Of a DNA stretch of 64,000 bases, positions 54,131 through 63,592 are shown in pieces. Both the position numbers and the translations under genes were made by a program. A model generated the notes under the pieces. That model made no database searches and was not told the DNA's origin. It saw nothing but the letters and a program-made list of their open reading frames with translations. The DNA lies in the NCBI RefSeq assembly GCF_025465935.1, contig NZ_JANLNV010000088.1, positions 62,001 to 126,000 on the forward strand. Direction: 5' to 3'. Position 1 is the first letter of the stretch. Each line of letters begins with the position of its first letter. The stretch is from Pseudomonas sp. 7P_10.2_Bac1 (GTDB lineage Bacteria; Pseudomonadota; Gammaproteobacteria; Pseudomonadales; Pseudomonadaceae).

Positions 54131-54260
54131 CAAAGAGTTACCAAGCCCTCTAGCGTGCGCGTTTTATAAGGACGCTATCAATTAAATTCGCGTTTAGCTC
54201 GGGTGAAATCCCGTTGCATCCGCAATTCTGATCGACGTTAACGGGCGCTGAAGGCTGAGA

Positions 54261-54289
54261 GCCTCGCGATTGATACCGCATCGCGAGGC
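54261..54289 (-). terminator. Hairpin after tcaC
   Basis: Ten-base perfect stem GCCTCGCGAT with ATCGCGAGGC and a 9-base loop, 101 bases past the tcaC stop. No T-run, so termination may be partial. Confidence 0.45.
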
Positions 54290-54389
54290 ACTCAAGCTGA
54301 GCGGATAGACCCGGCCAGTACCGGATGACGTTATGTCTTCGTTGCATCAACACAGTCATTGAAGGCGATTGATCCCAGCCGGGTAAGCG

Positions 54390-57300
54390 TCAGGACTGCG
54401 TGGCATCAGGCACGTAGGTATCGTTTTCGTCTTCGCTGATGGTGTACCAGGTGCAATAGGTCTGGCGGCTGAAATCACCGTTGGCATGCAGCGTTTTAGT
54501 CACCCGACCCAATGGATCGTAGAACAGTTGATCGCTGTATCCGCTGGCGCGCAGCGACACGTCATTCACGTAGCAGTGTTGATTGGCAAAGTACGGCTGG
54601 TACTGACGAACGGCCAGCCCTTTGTTGTTGTACTCGACCCGGCCGCTGACTCGCCAACGCTTGTCACTGTGCAGGCTTAGCGGTTTAGCGTCGCTGCCCA
54701 GAGTCAGGGCGCCGGTATCGTCTACCTGATAAGCCACCCCTGGCGTGCTCAGTTGCTTGTTTTGCAAGACCCGTCCGAACCCGTCACTGCACGCCACACT
54801 GATACGAATGATCAAGTCGGCGCTGTCGGGGCTTGTAGGGTAACGATCGGCCTGCAGCACCGCCACATGCACAGGCTTGCCGTTTTTCATCCAGTTGAAT
54901 GGCTGATAGAAGCACGCACTGGCGGCTTTCTGCAGGGCCTTGGCGGGGTCCGCAATGGCTGCCTGCGGACTGTCATCTTGGGGGCGGACATAGTTAGCCA
55001 ATGGGTCAAATCCCACCGGCTTGCCGTCTTCATGGCCGTGCACGCTGGTCGCCAGCAATTGGCCAAAAGCGTTATAGAGGGCCTGCTGGATGTTGCCCTG
55101 CGGGTCAGTGATTTGAATCGGCAAGAGACAGCGATAGTCATGTTTGGCCAGAGTCGTGCAGCCGTCTGCGGTCTTCACTGAAGTGATCAGACAGTGATAG
55201 CGGTCATGCTCCACCAGGGTGACACCATGGTCTTCTGTGGCGCGAAAATGGTTGGCCCGGAAAAAGTTGTCGAGGTTGGCGTAAGTCGCAAAGCCTTGCT
55301 TGAGTGCCCACAAGCGGGTTTTGGCCGGTTGCCCGGGAACGTCAGGTTCAGGGTCTGGCAGGAACGTGGTCATGGGGTAGTAGTGTGCCTTGGTCAATGT
55401 GGCAGCCAGATCAAAGGGTTCTGCCCCAGGCATTGTCGGCACATCGTCATAGACGGCCAGCGCCTGATCATCCAGTTCCGCATGCTCGCTGTGATGGCCC
55501 AGGGCCTGAAAACTGGCCTGGCCAGCGGGCAAGGGGCGGGTGCTTTGTTCCAGGCAGTAATACTGCACGGACATACCCGCCAGCACGCGTGGGGCACTGC
55601 TACCTAACGGGCTGTCTGCGGTACTTGCAATGAAGTGCTCATAACTGATGCGTTCAGGGTCCAGTGTGTGTGCGCCTTTACCTTTGGGCAGCACCAGGGC
55701 GTTGCTGCGCTGTCGATAGGGCAGGCCCAGGCGCCAACGCTGAGAGTTGGTCAGGTGGATGGCCTGGGCGCGGGTTTCTGTGAGGTAGTAGGCCTGTTGC
55801 GCTGAATCGTGGGTATCGCGCCACCAGGTTTGCTGATGCGGGTCGCTGAACGGCGGGGGATCGGTGACAAGTTTACGGCGCGCATAATTGACCGCAACAG
55901 CCTGCTCCAGGCTGCCATAGGCGTCTACGCGCAGGTTGAGGGTATGGCTGCAGGCCGGATCATGCGCTTCGCGCTCGTAGCGCCAAGCCATCGACTCGAT
56001 GGGCAGCAACAGGCAACCCGCAGGCTCCAGCAGGCGCACCATATAGCGTTGCTGATTGACCTTGTAGGGCACGGCTGAAGCCGCTGGATCATCGGCCGCG
56101 TAGATCTCTTCACGGAGCAACGCACCGCTGAGGGCCTTTTTCATTTCCCTCGCCACCGCGTCCGAAGGAGGGGTACTGATCAGTGTGTCTTGCGGGCCAT
56201 TGGCGTCCAGACGGCTGAGTAGCGTCAGGCCGGGCGCTTTGGCGTTTTTGTCCTGCTCGTTGTAATCCGTGCACGGCATGTCGATGTGTTTGCCGGTGTG
56301 AAACCATGACTTGTGCAGCAACGCGTCGCTGTGTCCGGCCTCTACAGGTTTACCGGGCAGGGTGTGCGTGTCCGTCTGAAGCAACAGACCGAAGCCCTGA
56401 AATGAGCGTTCTCGGCTGTCATAAAAACCTTCGCGGTACTGGAATCGCTGAGTCATCCGGTTATTGCTGATCAAGTCATGCTGCTGTTGCTGGCTGACCA
56501 CATGCAGGGCAAATGGCAGACCGCTGACCACGGGCTTATTCGCCAGTCGGCGTTCACGCTTTTCATCCAGCCATTCCTGAGCGCTGCTGCGGTACTTGAG
56601 GGTTGCCGTTGCGCCCATGTTGTTGCGGGTTCCGGTGAGCAAGTAGGGTTTTTGACTGACAAAGTCGTACCGCCAATGGCGCAGTGTTGGATGCGTCGTA
56701 GTCAACACCAGGCTGGAGCAGCCAAGGCCTTGCAGGTCGGCCGTGCTGACCTGACAGAAACGGTCATGGCGCACGCCTTCGGGCCATTGCAAGCGCACGG
56801 GAGGCGATACCAGGCCATTGCCAAAACGGCTCATGAAAATCAGCACATGGTCGGCTTCGAGGTACAACAGGTCGACGGCCCCCGAGCCATCCAGGTCTGC
56901 CAGTAATACTCGCGACGGATCGAACGAGGAATAGGTGAACGGCAGGCTGGCGAACACAAAGCCCTGGCCGAAACGCCCGCGTCCCAGGTTTGGCCAGCAG
57001 GTGATCTGGTCATGGCGGATACGGATCAGATGCTGTTGCCCGCTGCCCAGCACATCACTGAACGCAACCAGCTCGGTACTCGAGCGACCCGGCTGCGGCA
57101 GTGCGTCATAACCTGGTTCGCGCTCGACCTGCTGGCCCGCTGTGAAGCCGGCGGTACCTTGATTGATATACAGCCGAACGCTCTGGCTGCCGATCAGGGC
57201 AAGGTCTTCAATACCGTTACCCATCAAATCAGCCAGTTGGCCTGCGGGATGAAAAAACTCCTGGGGCAACGCTGCAAACGGCGCAAAGCCGGACCAGCTT

Positions 57301-58760
57301 CGGTCGCTGTTTAGGGTGAAGAAACCACTCATGCCCGGCTGGGCGAGCACCCAGTCCAGTCGGTCGTCGCCATTCAGATCGCTCAGTGCTTGCAGGGTGG
57401 GTTGCCTGGTGTTGGCAAGCGGGACGCGTGGCAATGGTTGCTGCGGGCCGTAAATCACCGCGTCCCGCCCCATGGAGGGTGATGCCCTGAGTGGCTCACA
57501 GTACGTCCAATTTTTCTCGCTGCGGCTCAATACGCCCGGCAGGCCGTCGTTGTACAAGTCCACCAATTGATAGCCTTGTTCGCTGGCAGATACCTGCAAT
57601 GCGTCGAAAGGCCGGAATTTTTCCGGTTTGGCTGTCAGCACAAAAGGGCTGTATCTCAGTTCCAGCGGCGGCCAATCCGCTGCCTTGCCAGAGGCGTCAT
57701 AGGCTTGGCTGTGCACGGTTTGCAGCAGGTTGCAGCCGGTTTCGGTGAGCTGGTATTGCAGCACAAGGCGTCGGACCAGCACCGGGGCCGGGCCCATTTC
57801 CGGTTCGTCGGCAAAGTAATGGAACATGAGTATTTGCTGACAGAGTCGTTGGCTGCCGAGTTCAAAACCGTACGCATAACTGAAGAACGGGTCTTGGCGC
57901 GATAACCATGGTTTGTGCTCAGCGTAGGTGGGCTGTGCTGTCAGTTCGGTTGCGCGTTCGCCATAGTCCAGCAGCAGTTCGAAGTGCCATTGTCTGTCAG
58001 GCGCAGCATCGCGGGTCCAGAGCATCAAATTGCCGAGCGCCTTGAGATTGGCGTAGCAGACCCGTGCCAGATAACGCTGGGCCCGGAAGTCGCGGGGTTG
58101 GCTGTTATGCGGGGTGTCAGGCTCACTTTTGTACTGGTAGTAAATGTGTTCGCCGTGGGGGCTAAGGCTTTCCTGAAGCAGCCATTGCGCGACATGTTCC
58201 CGCGCATTGGGATCGGTACAGCGGGCTTCATGGGTTTTGCCATAGAAGTGAACTGTGCCGTCCGCGCCCTGGACCAGCCAGAAACCTGCTGCGTCGGTGT
58301 GCGACGACCAGTGCTCGATACGATCAAAAGTGCTTTCGACCCGCGGAAAATAACGCACTACCGTATGCGGCACGCTGAGTTTGACGCCGTTGTACTCGGT
58401 GACGCTGCTGGAGATCAGCGCCCCTTGCGCGTTGCGCTGGGGGTGAATTTCTTCCCCGGATGCGCTGATGAAACCATCCTGTTCGGTATAAGACGGGACG
58501 CCCTTTAGGGTATTGCGAACAATGGCTGCGACGGACAAACCCCAGCCCATGCCAAAGGGGCCATTGCCCAGCGTGCTGCGGTAACTGAGGCTCAATGACG
58601 GTGTATAGGCGCGACCCGGGGACAACGGCAGAGGGATGTCGAACGATGCCTGCCCCGTCATGCCTACGGCGCCCCAACCCGTGCCGATACTCTGGATGGC
58701 TCCGCCGCCCTTGGGCAGGGCGGGGGTGATCACTTCGTGATGACCGGGTTGGCTGGTCAT
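54390..58760 (-). CDS. tcaC: Insecticidal toxin complex protein TcaC (TcB component)
   Basis: 1456 residues from the ATG at 58760, which overlaps the tcaB stop (ATGA) with GGAGG at good spacing; the frame is open further upstream inside tcaB. The N-terminal 330 residues are an SpvB-type domain (PALPKGGGAIQSIGTGWG, SLSYRSTLGNGPFGMGWGLS). FG-GAP-like propeller repeats follow (LSDLNGDDRLDWVLAQPG, LADLDGSGAVDLLYLE), then TcdB middle domains, ending in Rhs-like YDPLGRVTKTLHANGDFSRQ. In toxin complexes the TcB propeller gates the cocoon that holds the TcC toxin. Length fits a full TcB. No TcC gene follows. Confidence 0.94.
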   Translation of the reverse strand: MTSQPGHHEVITPALPKGGGAIQSIGTGWGAVGMTGQASFDIPLPLSPGRAYTPSLSLSYRSTLGNGPFGMGWGLSVAAIVRNTLKGVPSYTEQDGFISASGEEIHPQRNAQGALISSSVTEYNGVKLSVPHTVVRYFPRVESTFDRIEHWSSHTDAAGFWLVQGADGTVHFYGKTHEARCTDPNAREHVAQWLLQESLSPHGEHIYYQYKSEPDTPHNSQPRDFRAQRYLARVCYANLKALGNLMLWTRDAAPDRQWHFELLLDYGERATELTAQPTYAEHKPWLSRQDPFFSYAYGFELGSQRLCQQILMFHYFADEPEMGPAPVLVRRLVLQYQLTETGCNLLQTVHSQAYDASGKAADWPPLELRYSPFVLTAKPEKFRPFDALQVSASEQGYQLVDLYNDGLPGVLSRSEKNWTYCEPLRASPSMGRDAVIYGPQQPLPRVPLANTRQPTLQALSDLNGDDRLDWVLAQPGMSGFFTLNSDRSWSGFAPFAALPQEFFHPAGQLADLMGNGIEDLALIGSQSVRLYINQGTAGFTAGQQVEREPGYDALPQPGRSSTELVAFSDVLGSGQQHLIRIRHDQITCWPNLGRGRFGQGFVFASLPFTYSSFDPSRVLLADLDGSGAVDLLYLEADHVLIFMSRFGNGLVSPPVRLQWPEGVRHDRFCQVSTADLQGLGCSSLVLTTTHPTLRHWRYDFVSQKPYLLTGTRNNMGATATLKYRSSAQEWLDEKRERRLANKPVVSGLPFALHVVSQQQQHDLISNNRMTQRFQYREGFYDSRERSFQGFGLLLQTDTHTLPGKPVEAGHSDALLHKSWFHTGKHIDMPCTDYNEQDKNAKAPGLTLLSRLDANGPQDTLISTPPSDAVAREMKKALSGALLREEIYAADDPAASAVPYKVNQQRYMVRLLEPAGCLLLPIESMAWRYEREAHDPACSHTLNLRVDAYGSLEQAVAVNYARRKLVTDPPPFSDPHQQTWWRDTHDSAQQAYYLTETRAQAIHLTNSQRWRLGLPYRQRSNALVLPKGKGAHTLDPERISYEHFIASTADSPLGSSAPRVLAGMSVQYYCLEQSTRPLPAGQASFQALGHHSEHAELDDQALAVYDDVPTMPGAEPFDLAATLTKAHYYPMTTFLPDPEPDVPGQPAKTRLWALKQGFATYANLDNFFRANHFRATEDHGVTLVEHDRYHCLITSVKTADGCTTLAKHDYRCLLPIQITDPQGNIQQALYNAFGQLLATSVHGHEDGKPVGFDPLANYVRPQDDSPQAAIADPAKALQKAASACFYQPFNWMKNGKPVHVAVLQADRYPTSPDSADLIIRISVACSDGFGRVLQNKQLSTPGVAYQVDDTGALTLGSDAKPLSLHSDKRWRVSGRVEYNNKGLAVRQYQPYFANQHCYVNDVSLRASGYSDQLFYDPLGRVTKTLHANGDFSRQTYCTWYTISEDENDTYVPDATQS

Positions 58761-61700
58761 GCTTGACCTCCCAGGCTTTTCGCGGTGTAGCGCACATGCA
58801 CGATAACGTCGGTCAATGACTGGAGCAGGGCAGCCTGATTGACATGGTTCGGAAAGGTCAGTCGCCACTGGGACACGGCACCGGTGTACTCGAAGGGCAA
58901 GTAGCGGTCGTCGTGATCGAAATTGAGGGTAAAGAGCCCGCTGTCATTCAAACCGGTCGAGAGGGCGATTTCTTCTTTGACGCGTTGGTCCTTGATGGGT
59001 GGGTCCGTTGGTTTGGAATACTGGATGGTGTTGGCATTCTGTGTCAGTGTCGCCCTGATGTCCTCATAAGGCCCCAGCGTTGCAGGTAGCGACACACTGA
59101 TGCTTTTGATCCGCCGCAGATAGTGCCCCGGATAATCGGCCTCAAACATATCCTGAGTCAGTTCAAAGTCTACCCGGCCGTCTCTAAGCAGACTCTCTTT
59201 CATGGTTGCCCACTCTTTGTTCACCGTGGATTTGGGGTCTTTTTCGAACAGTTGACGCAACGACACGGTTTTACTGATTTCCAGCCCTCGTTTGTTGTGT
59301 TGCAAGTAAGCCGTGCTCATGTTCAGCAGATTTAGCTTTAACGCTTCGCCCGCTACCAGGCCCCGATATTGGTTGTTCCATTGGGTGTTTTGAATAAAGC
59401 TGCGGTCCCAGTTAGCCTGTTCATACTGCCAGCATGCTTGAGCACTCATGCACAATGAGTGGGTGATATCAAAGGCCTGAAAGTAAAACGTCGACAGTTG
59501 GCTGTTGAGCCATTGGTAGAGCTGAGCGTTGCAAAAGCGTTTGCTGAGAATCTCGTAACTCGTTTTGGCCTGCGCCAAAGCGGTTTCAGTTTGCCTTAGT
59601 TGCAAGCGCGAGACTCTGCTTTGCTCGGCATAGATTTCCAGTTGCGCATCGATCTGGTTGAGCTCCAGCCGCGCTTGCTCTAGTGCGTGCCCCCATTCCT
59701 GGTTGCGACGGTTGAATTGCTCGGTACGGTCAAGGTGCAAGGCGCTGGAGCGCTTTTCGTGGGAGGCACTCTGGATGGTCGCCTGCACGGCATGCAAAGC
59801 CCCTTCGAGGCGCATGCCGCCATTGGATGTACCGAAAATGTTCGGCAGCATCATGACCACACCGGCAGCGGCCTGGGCGGCATAGGCCCCGACTTCCAAT
59901 CGGGCGCTGTCCTGATACTCTCGGCTGGCCCGGGCTTCCCCCGGGTTGATGCCTTCCAGTAATTGTTTCTCGAAGTAGTTGACGCGGGCTTCGACAACCC
60001 TGCGGCCTGCTTGCAAGGCAGAAAGGTTTTTGTCATCGACAAGCAGTATTTGCGCCTGATGCTCCACGGTCATGGTGCTCAGGTCCCAGGCGTGCGCATA
60101 TTGCTGTGCCATCTGTTCTGTCTGCTCTTTGCGTTCAAACAGTGACAGCAGGGTGCTACCGAATTGAATCAAGTTTTCGACAGCCAGCATGGCCTGGGCC
60201 TGCATCACCTGAAAACGATAATGACCGGCCAGAACCGATTGCGCGGGCAAGGGCCTCACCTGACCATAGTTGCCCCCTTGAGCGGCTCTGGATAGCAGCG
60301 CCAGAGGGGGCAGCGCAGTGGCAAACAAAGCGAGTTGCAAGGGTTTACCCGCGAGGTCCAGATGATGGCGCAGGTTGTGCAATCGACTGTCGATTTTGTC
60401 CCAGCGTGCCGTCAGGCCCGGATTAAGAGGGCGGCGCAGGTAAGGGGTGTCAGCGGTGAGTGGTGATTGATTATCGCGTGTCGGGCTTACGCTGGGCGCA
60501 CGCCGTGCCCCTTCCTGTTGGCTGGTATGTGTATCCATTCGCCGCAGCTCACTGGAGACTTCTGCGCTGAGTTTTTCAAGGGTGATACGGGTCCAGGGGG
60601 CAATTGAGGTGAGTACCGGTCGTGGGCCGAGCAGACGTTTGGCGCGGATATACCAGAGCTTGGCTTCTGCCAGACTGTCGGCGGTCATCTGCCGGTAAGC
60701 CGCATCGCCCCGATTGATCAGAATATCCAGATACAGCTGGTAGAGGGCCTGGCGAAAATGAACGGGCGAACTCAAGGCAATCTGATCGGGATCATTAGGG
60801 TTGTCGCGGGCATAACTGGGTTCACTGATCGGGACTGTCAGGGCTTTAAGTAGCCAGAACTCGGAAGTTTCAGCGTTAATGCCAGCTTTGTGACCCGGGT
60901 TGAACAGGTAATGCATCCACTTTTGCGCCTCTGCATAGCGCTGTTCCATGTTCAAGCGATAGGCGATCAGCCAAGGCAGGTACAGAAATAGTTCCCAGTA
61001 ATACTTTCCGTGCGCACCATGAAAGTCCAAGGGGTAAGTCTGGTTATCGTCTTTTTTTAGCGGGGGTTCAGACCATTCTTTTTGGGGCAAGGTAAATAGC
61101 GTCTCGAGGCTGACGCTGGCTGCTTTAGTGAGCGTTTCGGCAAAGCCGGTGTTCATGCGAACAGGTTGGCGGGGTACTTTTGAAGGTGAGCCATCACTGT
61201 AGTCAATCATTGAACCGCTGAAGTCGATACATTCCGCAGCACTGCTGAAATTTGACGCAACACGAGTGAGTTTAGGTGCCAGAGGAATAATGGTTTTAGT
61301 GTTATTGTCCAGCGTGAAGTCGAGTGCCTTGAGTGCATATCCCAGCAGGAAGGTCTTGGAACTCTCTATCTCGACTTCAAGTGTCACAACACCATGCAGC
61401 AGGGTGATTTTATTTTGCTCGAACGAAGTGGGCGCTGGCTGACGGGTTTCATCACTTGGTCGCATTGATACGGGATCAATTTGTACGTGAGCCGTAATGG
61501 AATGTTCAGGTCTGAGTTCCAGTGAGGTGTTTTCCAAGTATCGGCGTGACGCACCGGACTCTCCAATAATTACCGTGGTTTTACGATCAATGCTGAGCGG
61601 TGGGCTAGCCTGTTTATCTCGTGGGATAAGAATGATGTGTTTGTAGGTGCGGTTATAAGCGGAGGCATTTAAATTTTCAAAATATAAATAGAGTGTGGGG

Positions 61701-63559
61701 GTATCTGACTCAGTAGAAGTCATTTCAACGCTGATGGCGTGCGGGTCGGTGTAAGAGTTGAATAAATTTATAAATGAGTCTTGGTTTATTGCTATTTTTT
61801 CTAAATTGAGTGTGATGGGTTTGCCTTCTAGGTGGATGTCGTTAGCATCAATTAAGGAAATCTCAAATGTCTGCTTGGTTCTCGTGTTTGTAAGCGTGAT
61901 TTTTTTAACTTTCGCAGCGACGGGCTCCTGTTGCGTCAGTGTTAACGAAGAGCCTTTGTACAACTGGATGGCATTTTGGTTGGTGGAGCCGAAAGAGACT
62001 ATCAGTGTAATGCCGAGCTTATCAGTGCCGTTGTTTGAGTTGAAATGAAGGGTTTGATGTTTCGGGAAGGCTTTTTCTATGGTGGACTTGATTTCAAGTG
62101 AGCTGGTGGTTTTATTGAATCGTAATTCACTGGTTTCTGTGAAGTTTTTTATATGGCTTTGCTTATTGTCGTAGTCCCATAGACTCGGCAGAGTTTCAAG
62201 GGGGGTGTTTACGAAATTTTCAATGGCTGAGAGTTGGCTTTCTGGAGCGTGAAAATTAAAATTCAGCTTGTTATGTATTGCAAAAATTGCTCCGTAGCGT
62301 TGGGCCAGTCTCTTGTTTTCTGGATAGGGAATAAAATCTTGCGGGGTTCCATGGGAGTAAAGTTGCTGAATGCCGAACTGCACGTCGAGCCGAGCAGCCT
62401 GGTAAAAACCGCGGTTCAACTCGGTAGACGTTTTATCCCAGGAACCTTCGCCGTTCTCAATGTGCAGCCCCAGGAACAAAGAAGGGGGACGGGTTGAAGA
62501 GTCCAACGTGGCAATGGTGGTGGTGGCGGCATTGATTCCGGCTGCATTGACTTTGAGCGTACAGTACTCATCAAAGCAGACTTGCGGCATGCTCCAACTG
62601 CCATCGTATTTTTGATAGATGAAATTCAGGCTGATTTTCGAGAAGCGGCTTTTGAGGAACGGGTCCAGGCGTTCTTTGTACTGTTGTTCACTTTCGTCAT
62701 ACCTGAACTCGGAGAAGAGTTTTGTCTCACTGAGCGAGGGGGTGGGTCTTATGACTTGAGCCCAGATAATAAATAGTCGGTTATTGAAAAAAACCGGGCG
62801 TACGCTGCGATCCGGGATATTTTCCGAGGCCGGCAACGGAACTTTCTGCCAGTCAGACCAGGCAGAGGCTTCGGGTCTATCCTGTTTTGAATGACTCATA
62901 CCCTCTGTCGAGGGGTACTTGAGCCGCTTGGCCATGTCCAGTGAGCGCCAATAGTAGGTATTTTCGGCTCTGGACTTGCCCACAAAGTAATAGGTGCTCT
63001 CGGCCAGCGAGTCGATGTTGCCATCAATGTAGCCGTTAAGCGTGGTCAGGTTGGCAATGTCTTCGAATCGGCCCAGATAACTTTGCACGGCAGGCAAAAT
63101 ACTACTGGATTGAATCCGGCATTGATTGATGTCGTTTTCAAGTTGCTGAAAGCTACTGGTCTTGTGGCTGCGTAACTCTGGATTTAAATAGGCTGAGGGA
63201 AAATACCGAAGTTGCTGGTTGGCATGCCAGAGCGAGTAGGTATGCAGTGTGTCATGCCACGTGGAAAGTTGAGTCTTGGTCATGCCTTGGATTTCGTAGC
63301 CTGGTTCCAGACCCATCGAGATGCCATTGATATATTGCTGCAGGCTGGCGATGGCACTTGCTACCCGACTGGTCGGTACCGCCTGGCTCACTAATACATC
63401 CAATAACCAGTGGGTGTAGAGATCATCTGCGGTCTTGAGCGTGTGGGTCAGTCCGTATTCTTCAAGCGTGGGGTCATTGGGGACGGCGTGGGCCAGGTAA
63501 AGTGCAAGTTGAGCATCGCGCAGTTTTTCGTTGAGTTGCTGGTCGAGAGTGTGAGACAT
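58757..63559 (-). CDS. tcaB: Insecticidal toxin complex protein TcaB (C-terminal TcA component)
   Basis: 1600 residues from the ATG at 63559, with AAGGA eight bases before it. An N-terminal helical shell is followed by a neuraminidase-like region (about 180-410; STYYFVGKSRAENTYYWRS), a variable AT-rich segment (about 413-653), and then long amphipathic helices (about 1010-1420) that form the translocation channel. The C-terminal 200 residues correspond to the TcB-binding domain. It forms the pentameric pore with TcaA and injects the toxin. This is the split type of TcA, as in the tca locus of Photorhabdus. Confidence 0.92.
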   Translation of the reverse strand: MSHTLDQQLNEKLRDAQLALYLAHAVPNDPTLEEYGLTHTLKTADDLYTHWLLDVLVSQAVPTSRVASAIASLQQYINGISMGLEPGYEIQGMTKTQLSTWHDTLHTYSLWHANQQLRYFPSAYLNPELRSHKTSSFQQLENDINQCRIQSSSILPAVQSYLGRFEDIANLTTLNGYIDGNIDSLAESTYYFVGKSRAENTYYWRSLDMAKRLKYPSTEGMSHSKQDRPEASAWSDWQKVPLPASENIPDRSVRPVFFNNRLFIIWAQVIRPTPSLSETKLFSEFRYDESEQQYKERLDPFLKSRFSKISLNFIYQKYDGSWSMPQVCFDEYCTLKVNAAGINAATTTIATLDSSTRPPSLFLGLHIENGEGSWDKTSTELNRGFYQAARLDVQFGIQQLYSHGTPQDFIPYPENKRLAQRYGAIFAIHNKLNFNFHAPESQLSAIENFVNTPLETLPSLWDYDNKQSHIKNFTETSELRFNKTTSSLEIKSTIEKAFPKHQTLHFNSNNGTDKLGITLIVSFGSTNQNAIQLYKGSSLTLTQQEPVAAKVKKITLTNTRTKQTFEISLIDANDIHLEGKPITLNLEKIAINQDSFINLFNSYTDPHAISVEMTSTESDTPTLYLYFENLNASAYNRTYKHIILIPRDKQASPPLSIDRKTTVIIGESGASRRYLENTSLELRPEHSITAHVQIDPVSMRPSDETRQPAPTSFEQNKITLLHGVVTLEVEIESSKTFLLGYALKALDFTLDNNTKTIIPLAPKLTRVASNFSSAAECIDFSGSMIDYSDGSPSKVPRQPVRMNTGFAETLTKAASVSLETLFTLPQKEWSEPPLKKDDNQTYPLDFHGAHGKYYWELFLYLPWLIAYRLNMEQRYAEAQKWMHYLFNPGHKAGINAETSEFWLLKALTVPISEPSYARDNPNDPDQIALSSPVHFRQALYQLYLDILINRGDAAYRQMTADSLAEAKLWYIRAKRLLGPRPVLTSIAPWTRITLEKLSAEVSSELRRMDTHTSQQEGARRAPSVSPTRDNQSPLTADTPYLRRPLNPGLTARWDKIDSRLHNLRHHLDLAGKPLQLALFATALPPLALLSRAAQGGNYGQVRPLPAQSVLAGHYRFQVMQAQAMLAVENLIQFGSTLLSLFERKEQTEQMAQQYAHAWDLSTMTVEHQAQILLVDDKNLSALQAGRRVVEARVNYFEKQLLEGINPGEARASREYQDSARLEVGAYAAQAAAGVVMMLPNIFGTSNGGMRLEGALHAVQATIQSASHEKRSSALHLDRTEQFNRRNQEWGHALEQARLELNQIDAQLEIYAEQSRVSRLQLRQTETALAQAKTSYEILSKRFCNAQLYQWLNSQLSTFYFQAFDITHSLCMSAQACWQYEQANWDRSFIQNTQWNNQYRGLVAGEALKLNLLNMSTAYLQHNKRGLEISKTVSLRQLFEKDPKSTVNKEWATMKESLLRDGRVDFELTQDMFEADYPGHYLRRIKSISVSLPATLGPYEDIRATLTQNANTIQYSKPTDPPIKDQRVKEEIALSTGLNDSGLFTLNFDHDDRYLPFEYTGAVSQWRLTFPNHVNQAALLQSLTDVIVHVRYTAKSLGGQA

Positions 63560-63592
63560 GATCATTCCTTGAGCGGTCTGGTAAGAAAAACG

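Larger units (their letters stand above)
54030..54389. other. Intergenic region between tcaC and mexE
   Basis: 360 bases, no gene. Contains the palindrome at 54114-54130 and the hairpin at 54261-54289. It should hold the mexE promoter and the end of the tca transcript. No LysR-type mexT gene is present. Confidence 0.7.
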
